Source: Streptomyces sp. NRRL S-455 (GTDB taxonomy: Bacteria > Actinomycetota > Actinomycetes > Streptomycetales > Streptomycetaceae). Taken from it: 64,000 bases of DNA. Location of the stretch: the NCBI RefSeq assembly GCF_000717875.1, contig NZ_JOCT01000010.1, positions 111,110 to 175,109 of the forward strand. Direction: 5' to 3'. Shown here in pieces: positions 23,945 to 32,344 of this stretch (position 1 is its first letter; each line of letters opens with the position of its first letter). Under the pieces are notes generated by a model. It was not told the origin of the DNA. It saw only the letters and a program-made list of their open reading frames with translations, and ran no database searches. The position numbers were made by a program, and so were the translations under genes.

Positions 23945-26853
23945 CCGGTCACAGCGAGCCGAAGACCTATCCGCTGTCCCGTGAGCAGGAGGCCATCTGG
24001 CTCAATGACGCGATAGCGGAGGGGCGTTCGAGGTACACCGTGCTATGGGCCCGCCGGCTCCGCGGCGATGTCGACCCGGACGCCGTGGAGTGGGCGCTCG
24101 ACCAGGTGACACGTCGGCATGAGTCCCTGCGCAGCCGGTACGCCATGGAGGCGGAGGGGCTGGTCCAGGTCGTCTGCCCTGAGGCACTCCAACCCCTCGT
24201 ACGCGTCGAGTGCCCGGAGGCGGAGCTGGACGAGCGGCTGCGGGAGCTCGCCGCCCGTCCCCTCGACCCGGCGGACGGCCCGCTCCGGCCGACGCTTCTG
24301 CGTGTCGCGGACGGGCACTGGGTCATCGCCGTCCTCATGCACCATCTGGTCATGGACGACTGGTCCCTGGCCGTCCTGGACCGCGAGTTCGCCCACTTCT
24401 ACCGCACCCACGTGCGCAGGGAGGACGAATGCGAGCCCGCTGAGGCCGCGTTGCCGGCACTCGCCCTGCAGGCCGGTCCTTACGCGGCCGAGCAGCGCGC
24501 TCATGACATCCCCGAGGAGCAGCTGCGCTACTGGCACGAGCGGTTGACCGGGCTGCCGAAAGCCTCGACCGTCCCGCCTGACTTTCCCCGGCCGAAGGAA
24601 CTCGGCGACGGCGGGGGGCGCGTCGAGTTGGGCCTGCCCGCGGAGCTGGCCGAGTCCGTGCGGCGCTTGGCCCGGGCGTGTAGGAGCACCCCCTTCACCG
24701 TCCTCGCCTCCGCGGTCGCCGCCCTGCTCCACCGCCACAACGGCCAGAGCGACACCGTCCTCGGCACGGCCGTCTCGCGCCGGGGTGGGGCGGGCCTCGA
24801 CTCCCTCATGAGTTGCCTGAGCGACGTCATGCCGCTGCGGCTGGACACTCGCCCTGAGGTGTCCTTCCGGGACCTCGTCGGCACTGTCAAGCAGGAAGTG
24901 CTCGGCACGATGCGCCACCGCGACGTGCCCTTCGGCAGGCTGGTCCGGGACACGACGACCGGCGAGGACCTCAGTAGGTTCCCGCTGTTCCAGACCGTCG
25001 TCACCGTCAACGACGAACCCGCCGTGGCGCTGGACCTCCCCGGGGCGACGGTCGAGCGCCTCCACGTTCACCCCGGCACGTCCAAGTTCGACCTCTGCTT
25101 CGACTTCGCCGTCGACGACGGCGCCTTCCGCGGGTTCCTCGACTATTCGACGGACCTCTACGCCGACGCGACCGCGGAGCGCATCGCCGAGCGCTTCCGC
25201 GTTCTGCTCGATGCGGCGGTCACCGACCCCGACCGGCCGCTGGACGAGTTGCCCCTGCTGTCGGCCGACGAGACCGCCCTCGTGACTGGCATCTGGGCAC
25301 AGGCCTCCGACGCGGCCCGCACCGCACCCCTCGTGCACGACGCGTTCGAGAACCAGCGGCGCGCGACCCCCGAGGCGATCGCCGCCGTCTGGCGGGACCA
25401 GGAGCTGACCTACGAGGAACTGGGCAGGCGTGCGGACCGGCTCGGCCGGGTGCTGAGGCGGTCCGGCAAGCCGGGCCAGGCCGTCGGCATCCTGATGGAG
25501 CGCTCCCTCGACATGGCCGTCGCCGTGCTCGCGGTGCTCAAGTCCGGGGCGCCGTACGTTCCTCTGGACCCGTCGTACCCCGCCGACCGCCTCACCTACA
25601 TGATCCACGACAGCGGCCTGCACACGCTGCTCACACAGCCGTCCCTGCGCGACCGCTGCGCCGTACCGGAGAGCGTGAAGACCCTGGAGCCGCAGGACTG
25701 GGACCTGCCGCAGCAGTCCGAGGAGATCGCGGCCGACTGCCCGCCGGTCGGGCCGGACGACCTGGCCTACCTCATGTACACCTCGGGCTCCACTGGTCTA
25801 CCGAAGGGGGTGGCGATGCCGCACGGCCCGGTGGCCGGGATGGTGGACTGGCAGTGCCGTGACTCGGCGGCCGGCCCCGGTGACCGTACCCTCCAGTTCT
25901 CCGCCCTGAGCTTCGACGCCTCGTTCCTGGAGTTCTTCTGCACGTGGTCCACGGGCGGCACGCTCGTGATCATTGACGCGGAGGTCCGCACGGACTACGA
26001 CGCGCTGCTCGAGGTGATCGCCAAGCAGCGGGTGAAGCGGATCTTCCTGCCGTTCGTGGCCCTGCAGAGCATCGCCTTCTACGCGACCGCGATGGGCCTG
26101 CCGACACCGGCCCTCAAGGAGTGCATCACCGCCGGCGAGCAGCTCCATGTGACGCCGGCGATCCGGGAGTTCTTCGCCGGACTCGACGACGCGGTCCTGT
26201 TCAACCAGTACGGTCCGACGGAAACCCACAGCGTCAGCTCGCTGCGCCTGGACGGGGATCCCGCGAAGTGGCCTCTCATGCCCACGATCGGCTACCCGAT
26301 CAACGGAGCCCGGGTCTACATCCTCGACGACCGGTTCCGGGTGCAGCCGGCGGGCGTGGCCGGAGAACTGTGCGTCGCTGGACGACCCGTGTCCCAGGGG
26401 TACTGGCAGCGCCCGGAGCTCACGCGGGAGAAGTTCATGCCGAGCCCCCTGGGTGAGGCGGACGGAACCCTCTACCGCACCGGTGACGTCGCCAGGTATC
26501 TGCCGAACGGACAGATCGAGTTCTTCGGCCGCAGGGACGGCATGGTGAAGATCCGGGGATACCGGGTCGAGATCGGCGAGATCGAGGCGCTCCTGGGTGA
26601 GCAGCCCGGAATCGCGGACGCCGTGGTCATCGCCCATACGTCTGGGGTCGGCGACACCAGGCTCATCGCCCACTACCGGCCGAGCGAGCAGCCCGGCCCG
26701 GATGCGGCCACCCTCCAGAAGACACTCGCCGACCGGCTTCCCGAGTACATGCTTCCGTCCGCGTACGTCCTCACGGAGCACGAGTTCCCCCGGACACCCA
26801 GCGGAAAGGTCGACCGGCTGGCTCTGTCCCGAACGGCCCCCGGCGCCCGCTGA
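23941..26853 (+). CDS. NRPS protein with C-A organisation and no carrier domain
   Basis: The 970-residue protein has a condensation domain (about residues 8-440) and an adenylation domain (about 460-965), with no PCP behind A10. C-domain motifs include YPLSREQEAIWLNDA and the core MHHLVMDDWSL, where the usual Gly of HHxxxDG is Asp. A-domain motifs are A3 YTSGSTGLPKGV, A4 SALSFDASFLEFF, A5 NQYGPTETHSV, A7 YRTGDVARYLPNGQ, A8 KIRGYRVEIGEIE and A10 RTPSGKVDR. It must load and elongate on the discrete PCPs, probably those at 21717-22308. It is the only multidomain NRPS in the window. Start GTG 23941 overlaps the A gene stop (GTGA). Confidence 0.92.
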   Translation: MTGHSEPKTYPLSREQEAIWLNDAIAEGRSRYTVLWARRLRGDVDPDAVEWALDQVTRRHESLRSRYAMEAEGLVQVVCPEALQPLVRVECPEAELDERLRELAARPLDPADGPLRPTLLRVADGHWVIAVLMHHLVMDDWSLAVLDREFAHFYRTHVRREDECEPAEAALPALALQAGPYAAEQRAHDIPEEQLRYWHERLTGLPKASTVPPDFPRPKELGDGGGRVELGLPAELAESVRRLARACRSTPFTVLASAVAALLHRHNGQSDTVLGTAVSRRGGAGLDSLMSCLSDVMPLRLDTRPEVSFRDLVGTVKQEVLGTMRHRDVPFGRLVRDTTTGEDLSRFPLFQTVVTVNDEPAVALDLPGATVERLHVHPGTSKFDLCFDFAVDDGAFRGFLDYSTDLYADATAERIAERFRVLLDAAVTDPDRPLDELPLLSADETALVTGIWAQASDAARTAPLVHDAFENQRRATPEAIAAVWRDQELTYEELGRRADRLGRVLRRSGKPGQAVGILMERSLDMAVAVLAVLKSGAPYVPLDPSYPADRLTYMIHDSGLHTLLTQPSLRDRCAVPESVKTLEPQDWDLPQQSEEIAADCPPVGPDDLAYLMYTSGSTGLPKGVAMPHGPVAGMVDWQCRDSAAGPGDRTLQFSALSFDASFLEFFCTWSTGGTLVIIDAEVRTDYDALLEVIAKQRVKRIFLPFVALQSIAFYATAMGLPTPALKECITAGEQLHVTPAIREFFAGLDDAVLFNQYGPTETHSVSSLRLDGDPAKWPLMPTIGYPINGARVYILDDRFRVQPAGVAGELCVAGRPVSQGYWQRPELTREKFMPSPLGEADGTLYRTGDVARYLPNGQIEFFGRRDGMVKIRGYRVEIGEIEALLGEQPGIADAVVIAHTSGVGDTRLIAHYRPSEQPGPDAATLQKTLADRLPEYMLPSAYVLTEHEFPRTPSGKVDRLALSRTAPGAR

Positions 26854-26889
26854 GCAAGGGTCCCCCTTTCACCGTAAGGAGATCGCCTC

Positions 26890-27729
26890 ATGACCACGAC
26901 GCTCGACACCCCCTTCGCCCGGCTGCGGGCCGCATACGACGAGGACGGCTGGTGCCCCGTACCGTTCCGGTTCGACAAGGCGGCGGTCGACCTCATACGT
27001 GAGCACGTCGATTCCATCTGCCAGGAGCGCCGGCCGGAGGTCGTCTACGAGAAGGGCAGCGACGTGGTGCGGGCCATCCACGGCTGCCACGCCTTCGACG
27101 ACGTGTGCGCCGCGCTCGTGAGGCACCCGCGGCTCGTCGCCCTGGCCGAGGCACTGACCGGCAAGTCCGTCTACGTCTACCAGTTCAAGGTCAACCTCAA
27201 GCAGGCCCAAGAGGGCGCGGCCTGGCCCTGGCATCAGGACTACGCGTTCTGGAGCGAGCAGGACGGCATGCCGAGCCCGGCAGCTGTCAACATCGCGGTG
27301 TCGCTGGATGACATCCACGAGGAGAACGGCCCCTTGGTCGTCGTCCCGGGCTCTCACCGTCTCGGTCTCTTCGATCTCCCCGAGACGGGGGACGACAAGG
27401 GCGATTGGCGCCAGCACGTGTCCGCGGACCTCGCCTACACGGTGACCGCGGACACGGCCGAGGCGCTGGCCCGGAAGAGAGGCAAGGAACGTGTGATGGG
27501 CCGGGCCGGTTCGATCCATGCTTTCCACCCGAGCATCGTGCACTCGTCGTCGAACAACATCTCCGCGGACCGTCGCGCTCTGCTTCTCATCACGTACAAC
27601 ACGGTCGACAACGCCCCGCCCAGCCCGACGCGTCCGGAGTTTCTGGTCGCCCGGGACTCGGCTCCGATCGCGGCTCGGCACGACGACAGACTGGGCGTCG
27701 AGGCCGACGAGCAGGTACTGGTCGGCTGA
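26890..27729 (+). CDS. Phytanoyl-CoA dioxygenase (PhyH)-family Fe(II)/2-oxoglutarate hydroxylase
   Basis: The 279-residue protein has the double-stranded beta-helix iron site: WPWHQDYAFWSEQDG gives the H-x-D pair and FHPSIVHSSSNN the distal His. The 2-oxoglutarate Arg is probably in the segment just after it (ADRRALLL). The WHxDxxxWxxxDGMP wording is close to that of ectoine- and proline-hydroxylase relatives, so it likely hydroxylates an amino acid, free or carrier-bound, to give a hydroxylated residue. AAGGAG lies seven bases before the ATG. It follows the C-A gene by 36 bases and closes the NRPS run. Confidence 0.88.
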   Translation: MTTTLDTPFARLRAAYDEDGWCPVPFRFDKAAVDLIREHVDSICQERRPEVVYEKGSDVVRAIHGCHAFDDVCAALVRHPRLVALAEALTGKSVYVYQFKVNLKQAQEGAAWPWHQDYAFWSEQDGMPSPAAVNIAVSLDDIHEENGPLVVVPGSHRLGLFDLPETGDDKGDWRQHVSADLAYTVTADTAEALARKRGKERVMGRAGSIHAFHPSIVHSSSNNISADRRALLLITYNTVDNAPPSPTRPEFLVARDSAPIAARHDDRLGVEADEQVLVG

Positions 27730-27763
27730 CGGCCCGGGCAGTTCACCGAGAGGGCGTGGGCAC

Positions 27764-27985
27764 GTGAGTATCGTCGACACCGTCAGGCGGTGGCGGGATG
27801 CCGCGGTCCGCGAGGTCTGCTGCAGCGAGTGCCTGTGGATCCATGCCCGGGGACTGCCTGCCGCGGGGCACGCGGAGGAACAGTCAGCCGCAGCCGTCCG
27901 GGACCACCGGGTCAGTCCGCCGATTCGGCTGGTACCGCGACGGCTGCGACCACCAGGCCCTGACCGACCGTCCACCAGCCGCTGA
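27764..27985 (+). CDS. Small Cys-containing protein, unrecognised
   Basis: A 73-residue frame from GTG 27764 encodes SIVDTVRRWRDAAVREVCCS, then ECLWIHARGLPAAGHAEEQ and an Arg/Pro-rich tail. The first 50 residues have coding-like composition, while the tail overlaps the 3' end of the convergent PPTase gene by 74 bases and is likely unselected. A purine-rich GAGAGGG lies about ten bases upstream. The CC-x-x-C cluster could bind metal. I know no family for it. It might be a true accessory peptide of the cluster or a chance ORF. Confidence 0.35.
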   Translation: MSIVDTVRRWRDAAVREVCCSECLWIHARGLPAAGHAEEQSAAAVRDHRVSPPIRLVPRRLRPPGPDRPSTSR

Positions 27986-28589
27986 ACTCGTCGACCGTAC
28001 GGCCGTCCACCACGGGCGCCGTGACCAGCAGCCGAGCTCGGAAACGGCGGCTGTCCGGAGTGAACGTCAGCCGTGCGCCGTCGAATCCGAGCCACGCACC
28101 CGTCAGCGGGAACCAGGCCTTGTACACCGCCTCCTTGGCGCAGAAGAGCAGTCGGTCCCAGTGAACATCCGGTTCGGCTGCCGTCAGTGCGGCGAGCATC
28201 GCACGCTCGGCGGGCAGCGTGACGATGCGCAGGGTGCCCCCGGGCAGGGGCTGGTGGGGTTCGGCGTCGATGCCGACCGCGCGGAACCGGTCGGTCTCCG
28301 TGACGGCGGCGGCGCGGTAGCCGGGGCAGTGAGTGAGGCTGCCTGTGACACCGTCGGGCCAGCGAACGGCTCCTCTGTGCCCGGGGAGGAGCGGAACGGC
28401 GGGCCGGCCCAGCTGAGCGAGGGCGAGCCGGGCGCAGTGTCTGGCCGTGCGGAACTCCCGCTGCCGCTCGGGCACCGAGTTGCGGATGACGAGTTCCTCC
28501 TCGGCGTACGTCGGTGGGCCGGTGTGGTCGCCGAACGACGAGAAGTAGGCGATCGAAGGAGGGAGGACGCGCTTGAGCACGGATGTCAC
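27912..28589 (-). CDS. 4'-phosphopantetheinyl transferase (Sfp/EntD type)
   Basis: The 225-residue protein has the three PPTase blocks: GSLTHCPGYRAA (P1b), AVGIDAEPHQPLP with the Mg-binding Asp and Glu, and FCAKEAVYKAWFPLTGAWL with the W/F-x-x-K-E-x-x-x-K motif. It transfers phosphopantetheine from CoA to carrier serines and should activate the ACP and the two PCPs of this cluster. The start is GTG 28589, which overlaps the stop of the XRE gene by four bases (GTGA), so the regulator and PPTase are translated as a pair. The 3' end runs into the small convergent ORF. Confidence 0.92.
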   Translation of the reverse strand: MTSVLKRVLPPSIAYFSSFGDHTGPPTYAEEELVIRNSVPERQREFRTARHCARLALAQLGRPAVPLLPGHRGAVRWPDGVTGSLTHCPGYRAAAVTETDRFRAVGIDAEPHQPLPGGTLRIVTLPAERAMLAALTAAEPDVHWDRLLFCAKEAVYKAWFPLTGAWLGFDGARLTFTPDSRRFRARLLVTAPVVDGRTVDEFSGWWTVGQGLVVAAVAVPAESAD

Positions 28590-29089
28590 CGCTGACCGCC
28601 GGGGGTGCGGGCTGTTTCGGCGAGGCAGTCCTCGGGGCTGGGCCCGGTCGGCAGGCACAGAACCGACCAGGCCGTGGGGATGCCGGCGCTCCCGGTGGCT
28701 ACGAAGACGATCTCCCTGCCGGAGACCGGCTCTTCCGCCTGGACCGACATGAGCCGCCGTTTCTCTAAGACGAGGAGCTCGGCGAGCGTCTGAATCTCGG
28801 CGTCGAGGGGTCTGTCGTCAGTCGGCAGCGCGTCCACGACGTGGTGCGCGTGGTCGACCAGTGGCCCTGCCGCCGTCGCCATGAACGCGTTGCGGCGATC
28901 GGTGCCGAGACGGAAGGCGTCGGCGAGGAGTCTGATGGTGTCCTTACGCGGCCGGCTCACCCGGCCCCGTTCGAGATCTCGTATGGCTCGGACACTGAGG
29001 CCGGCCAAGTCGGCGAGCTCCTTCTGGGTGAGCTTGGCGCGTATGCGCATCTCTCTGAGGACTGTGCAGAAACTGGGCAGCTTGTTCAA
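28586..29089 (-). CDS. XRE-family (helix-turn-helix) transcriptional regulator, likely cluster regulator
   Basis: The 167-residue protein has an N-terminal Cro/C1-type HTH: LTQKELADLAGLSVRAIRDL, followed by ERGRVSRPRKDTIRLLADAF. The C-terminal half (about residues 75-167) has no recognised domain; it carries several acidic and aliphatic stretches. It diverges from the ATP-grasp gene at 29119 across a 29-base gap, so it may bind there and control both directions. It is coupled to the PPTase gene by a four-base overlap. Codon 108 is TTA (complement of 28766-28768), which would tie its expression to the bldA tRNA and so to development. Confidence 0.85.
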   Translation of the reverse strand: MNKLPSFCTVLREMRIRAKLTQKELADLAGLSVRAIRDLERGRVSRPRKDTIRLLADAFRLGTDRRNAFMATAAGPLVDHAHHVVDALPTDDRPLDAEIQTLAELLVLEKRRLMSVQAEEPVSGREIVFVATGSAGIPTAWSVLCLPTGPSPEDCLAETARTPGGQR

Positions 29090-29118
29090 GGCTCGACTTT
29101 CATGATGGGGAGGGTGAG

Positions 29119-30444
29119 GTGCAGCAGTACCCGCAGTCAGCAGTTTCCTCGGAGGCGGACGGAAGAGACCTGGTCGCCGAGGTGCGGCGCCAGTTCCGGG
29201 GAATCCCGTTCAAATGGGCACCCTTTGTTTCGGCGGGTCCCATAGTCCTTTCCGCTGAGCTGGGGGACGAGGTCCGCGATGCCTCCGTCCGCCTGATCGA
29301 CCTGGTGCACCGCGCGGTCCGGTCCCTCGCCGGCACCCCGGTGGCCCGGCACCGGAAGCTAAAGCTGGACCCTGAGCTTGAAGTCCTTTACAAAGACACC
29401 GATTTCGAGGACCGCTATGCCGCGGTCATTTCGCGCCCGGACGTTGTTCTCACCGAGGAAGGCTGGAAGTTCGTCGAGCTCAACGCCTGTGCGGGAGTGG
29501 GGGGGCCGACATGGGTCCATCTCTTCAACGATGTCTGGAGCAGGACCCTGCCGTCGGACCTGCTCCAGGGGCTGCGGCTGGAGCGGCCGTTCGAGGCCCG
29601 CAATGCCATGCTGAGGAGAGTCGCCAAGGAACTCGAAGTCGATCCGCGCGTGGCGGTCATCGGCTGCGCCGAGTACATGAAGCTTCCCACTCTCCGTTAC
29701 TACGAGGTGGAAATCGAGGAGATGCGGAGGGCGGGGATCGAGTCGGAGTACTTCGAACCCGAGCAATTTGTCCAGGTGTCGACTGGGAACGGTCCCGGTT
29801 CGTTGTTCCCGCTGGGACTGCAGAGGTGCGTACCGCAGGAGTGGCTGGAGAACGGTCGCGACCTCGCCCCCCTGGAAGCCATGCGGAACACGGGGACGAC
29901 CGTGCTGGCGTCGCAGAGTTCCTACCAGCTGAGCAGTAAGGCGGTTCTGGCCATGCTGTCCGTTGGCCAGGACTGGATGACGGACGACGACCGGGAGTTC
30001 GTGGAGCGCTACGTTCCGTGGTCACGCGAACTCGTCGAATCGGTCGTGGACTTCCATGGGGAGTCGTGGAAGCTGAGCCAACTCGTGCGTGCGGGGCAGG
30101 ACTGCTTCGTTCTCAAGCGTACGGACAGCAACCGGGGTAACGGAGTCTTCATGGGCTCCGAGATGGATCCGGTGGCGTGGCGGGCGCTGTTGCATGACGC
30201 CTTCGCGTCGGGCGCCTGGGTGGTGCAGGAACGGGTCACATCCCAGCGGATTCCGGTGAGCCTCGTTGAACCCGGCAGCGGACGCGTGATCGAGACGGAG
30301 GCGCCGACGGTTTTCGGTCCCGTCGTCATCGACGGAGAGCTGGCGGGCTGTATGGCGCGCTTCGACGTGGCGAACAGCAACGATGTCATCTCCTTTGACA
30401 AGACTCATGTCCTCATGAACTCCGTCGCATGGAGCACACGGTGA
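29119..30444 (+). CDS. ATP-grasp-like ligase (circularly permuted type), paralogue A
   Basis: The 441-residue product reads as an ATP-grasp-like ligase with N-terminal acceptor part. VELNACAGVGG provides an E-x-N metal-ligand motif, then a long central part, and late nucleotide-binding segments FVLKRTDSNRGNGVFMGSEM and WVVQERVTSQ. The order of these motifs is unusual and fits circularly permuted ATP-grasp enzymes of the glutathionylspermidine-synthase type. The gene at 42006-43370 encodes a clear paralogue with the same order. Such enzymes make amide bonds using ATP. GTG 29119 has GGGGAGGG five bases upstream. It is isolated from the NRPS run by direction and from the next gene by a 577-base gap. 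Confidence 0.65.
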   Translation: MQQYPQSAVSSEADGRDLVAEVRRQFRGIPFKWAPFVSAGPIVLSAELGDEVRDASVRLIDLVHRAVRSLAGTPVARHRKLKLDPELEVLYKDTDFEDRYAAVISRPDVVLTEEGWKFVELNACAGVGGPTWVHLFNDVWSRTLPSDLLQGLRLERPFEARNAMLRRVAKELEVDPRVAVIGCAEYMKLPTLRYYEVEIEEMRRAGIESEYFEPEQFVQVSTGNGPGSLFPLGLQRCVPQEWLENGRDLAPLEAMRNTGTTVLASQSSYQLSSKAVLAMLSVGQDWMTDDDREFVERYVPWSRELVESVVDFHGESWKLSQLVRAGQDCFVLKRTDSNRGNGVFMGSEMDPVAWRALLHDAFASGAWVVQERVTSQRIPVSLVEPGSGRVIETEAPTVFGPVVIDGELAGCMARFDVANSNDVISFDKTHVLMNSVAWSTR

Positions 30445-30879
30445 CGGCGGGCAGACCTCTGACGGCCCCGGAGGCCTGCAGTCGCGTCCGGCCTAGGCCC
30501 TATTCCGACATCCGGCATGCGTACTCATGCGCACGCTGAAGATCTTGCATGGACATGACTACGTTAGGCAAGTAGTTGACAAACTGTTCGGGGTCATTTA
30601 ACAACCTTTTAAACTGTCGCATTCTTGACTCGCTGCCGCAGGATCAGAGGGAAAGAATGCTCTCGGCCCGGGATGCGCCGCTACAGTTCGAGTCCGCCGA
30701 ACGGCAGAAAATCCTCTTGACTTGACGATCGGCGATGGATTCCCGGGTCACTACAGTTGTCCGTAATATACCCAAAAGGCGGCCACTGTGATGGCTGGTG
30801 GCTGTCAGCCCGGTGTGCTGAAGGCCTTGCTGTCAACGACCATTCGGCCGCAACGTCGACAGGTTTCAGCCTTTTGATC

Positions 30880-30925
30880 AGTGGTCGGGTCTTCGGGAGC
30901 GATTCCCCCGGGAGACCCGACTACT
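30880..30925. terminator. Hairpin, probable terminator or leader structure
   Basis: Arms 30880-30892 (AGTGGTCGGGTCT) and 30913-30925 (AGACCCGACTACT) pair over 13 bases with a single G-U wobble, around a 20-base loop. It could end the ATP-grasp transcript or belong to the regulator leader; no U tract follows. Confidence 0.5.
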
Positions 30926-30978
30926 AGGTCGTCAGAACCGGTTTCTTGCAGATCTTTCCGGTCTGGTCACAGCGGACC

Positions 30979-30998
30979 GAACGGGATGGATCCCGTTC
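30979..30998 (+). promoter_or_regulatory. Perfect 8-bp inverted repeat just before the regulator start
   Basis: GAACGGGA (30979-30986), loop TGGA, TCCCGTTC (30991-30998), followed directly by TTTCTTCC. It lies 17 bases upstream of the TTG/SD region of the XRE-TPR regulator. Either an operator for self-control or a short attenuator hairpin with a U-rich tail would fit. Confidence 0.5.
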
Positions 30999-31021
30999 TT
31001 TCTTCCAGGTAGAGGTTGAAG

Positions 31022-32239
31022 TTGCTCGAGCAGCCAGCATTCGGTCGGCGTCTGCGTCAGCTGAGACAGCAGCAAGGGAAGTTCCAGGCACATTTGGCAG
31101 GGTCTGGGATGTCCGCCGCCTATGTGTCACGGCTGGAATCCGGCGACCGCCGTCCCACGGAGCGGGTAGTGGCGTACTTGGCCGAGCGGCTCGGTATACC
31201 GGCGGAGAGCTTCGAGGAGCAGCCCGAGGACCGCCTCACCAACGCGGTCACCGCCGTCGACACCCTCCCGGAGGGCGAGGTCACCGAGGAGACCGCCCTT
31301 CTCCTCGCCGAGGCCCTGGACACCGCCACGGACGCCGATCCGGTGATGCGGTGGCATGCGCTCGCCCAACTCGCCCGGATCCATGAGACCCTCGGCGACT
31401 TCCTCAGCCAGCGCCATGCCCTGTGCCGCCTCAACGAGCTGAGCGACGAACTGGCCCGTCCCATGCTCCAGATCCGGGCGCGGTTGCGGATGGCGCACTA
31501 CGCCTGTAACCACGGCGACGCGGAGACAGCCCGCCGGGCGGCGCGAGAGGCGCTCGCCCTCAGCGAGCAGTACGTCCCGCGGATCTTCGCCCCGGGCGAG
31601 CTGGTCCGGGTCAATCTCGTCCTGGTGTCCGCCGAGGCGGAACTGGGCGATCTCGCCAAGGCGGCCCTTCACATTGACAAGATCTGCGGATCGTTGGAGC
31701 GCACCGACGGTGCTCTGGCCGCGGAAGTCTTCTGGACGGCGGCCACGGTCAGCACCCGGCAAGGAAACCTCGCCCGCGCCCTCGGCTTCCTGGAGGACGC
31801 ACTGGCTGCGGTCGACAGCCGGGACAACCTCATTCTGTGGATCAGGCTGAGGCTGGCTGTCGCTTCCCTGTCCCTGCAGGCCCTGCCGCCCCGGCTGGCA
31901 GAGGCCGAGTCGTACCTGGATAGCGTCGAGCCCCTCCTCAAGGTCACGGGGCCCCTGCGACACTGGTACGAACTGCTCTTCCTCAAGGCGAAGCTCGCCT
32001 TCCACCAGGGCGCCCTCGACCGTGCCGCCCTTCTCGCGGCCGAGGCCGAAGGGGGCGTCAAGATGCTCTCGTACCGCGACCAGGTCCGCTATGAAGTCCT
32101 GCGCGGAGTCCTCGCCCTGAACTCCGGGGACGCGGACGCAGGCGCCCGGCTCAAGGAGATCATCGCTCAGGTCCAGACGGCCAACATGCCCGATCTCGCG
32201 GCCGAGGTCTGGCGCACGGTGGCCGAGAGCACTCTGTGA
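31022..32239 (+). CDS. XRE-family regulator with C-terminal TPR-like repeats
   Basis: The roughly 405-residue protein has an HTH at residues about 5-60 (FGRRLRQLRQQQGKFQAHLA, then AAYVSRLESGDRRPT) and a long all-helical TPR-like tail with alternating RWHALAQLARIHETLGDF and NLARALGFLEDALAAVDSR type repeats. This is the standard Streptomyces HTH-TPR regulator layout; such proteins often sense a peptide or small ligand through the TPR part. TTG 31022 has AGAGG six bases upstream; TTG 31016 in frame is too close to that site. A perfect inverted repeat sits just upstream. It lies in the middle of the second gene set, so it is a good candidate regulator for the MFS operon. Confidence 0.85.
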   Translation: MLEQPAFGRRLRQLRQQQGKFQAHLAGSGMSAAYVSRLESGDRRPTERVVAYLAERLGIPAESFEEQPEDRLTNAVTAVDTLPEGEVTEETALLLAEALDTATDADPVMRWHALAQLARIHETLGDFLSQRHALCRLNELSDELARPMLQIRARLRMAHYACNHGDAETARRAAREALALSEQYVPRIFAPGELVRVNLVLVSAEAELGDLAKAALHIDKICGSLERTDGALAAEVFWTAATVSTRQGNLARALGFLEDALAAVDSRDNLILWIRLRLAVASLSLQALPPRLAEAESYLDSVEPLLKVTGPLRHWYELLFLKAKLAFHQGALDRAALLAAEAEGGVKMLSYRDQVRYEVLRGVLALNSGDADAGARLKEIIAQVQTANMPDLAAEVWRTVAESTL

Positions 32240-32306
32240 CCCGGGATCCGGAGGGCCGTGCGGGCAGTGCCCATGGCATTCCGGCCATGCTTCGGCCGGA
32301 GCCGCA

Positions 32307-32336
32307 GTGTGCCGGCCCGCGCCCGGGCCGGCACAC
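32307..32336. terminator. Bidirectional hairpin terminator
   Basis: Perfect 13-bp arms GTGTGCCGGCCCG (32307-32319) and CGGGCCGGCACAC (32324-32336) surround a CGCC loop. It lies between the stop codons of two convergent genes, the TPR regulator (32239) and the aminopeptidase gene (32345). Confidence 0.9.
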
Positions 32337-32344
32337 CCCTGTGG

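Larger units (their letters stand above)
30445..31021. promoter_or_regulatory. AT-richer intergenic control region upstream of the TPR regulator
   Basis: No gene is seen in this 577-base gap. Base composition is markedly lower in GC than the flanks around 30540-30640 and 30700-30780. A consensus-like -35 TTGACA lies at 30576-30581 with a weak TAACAA 17 bases later. Two hairpins (30880-30925 and 30979-30998, listed separately) lie between it and the TTG start. An 8-base direct repeat CTACAGTT occurs near 30680 and 30751. The region probably holds the 3' end of the ATP-grasp transcript and a complex promoter/leader for the regulator. Confidence 0.45.

Noticed and set aside
24043..25623. Minus-strand 526-aa ORF opposite the C-A protein
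   Set aside because: Antisense of NRPS core motifs; no independent evidence.
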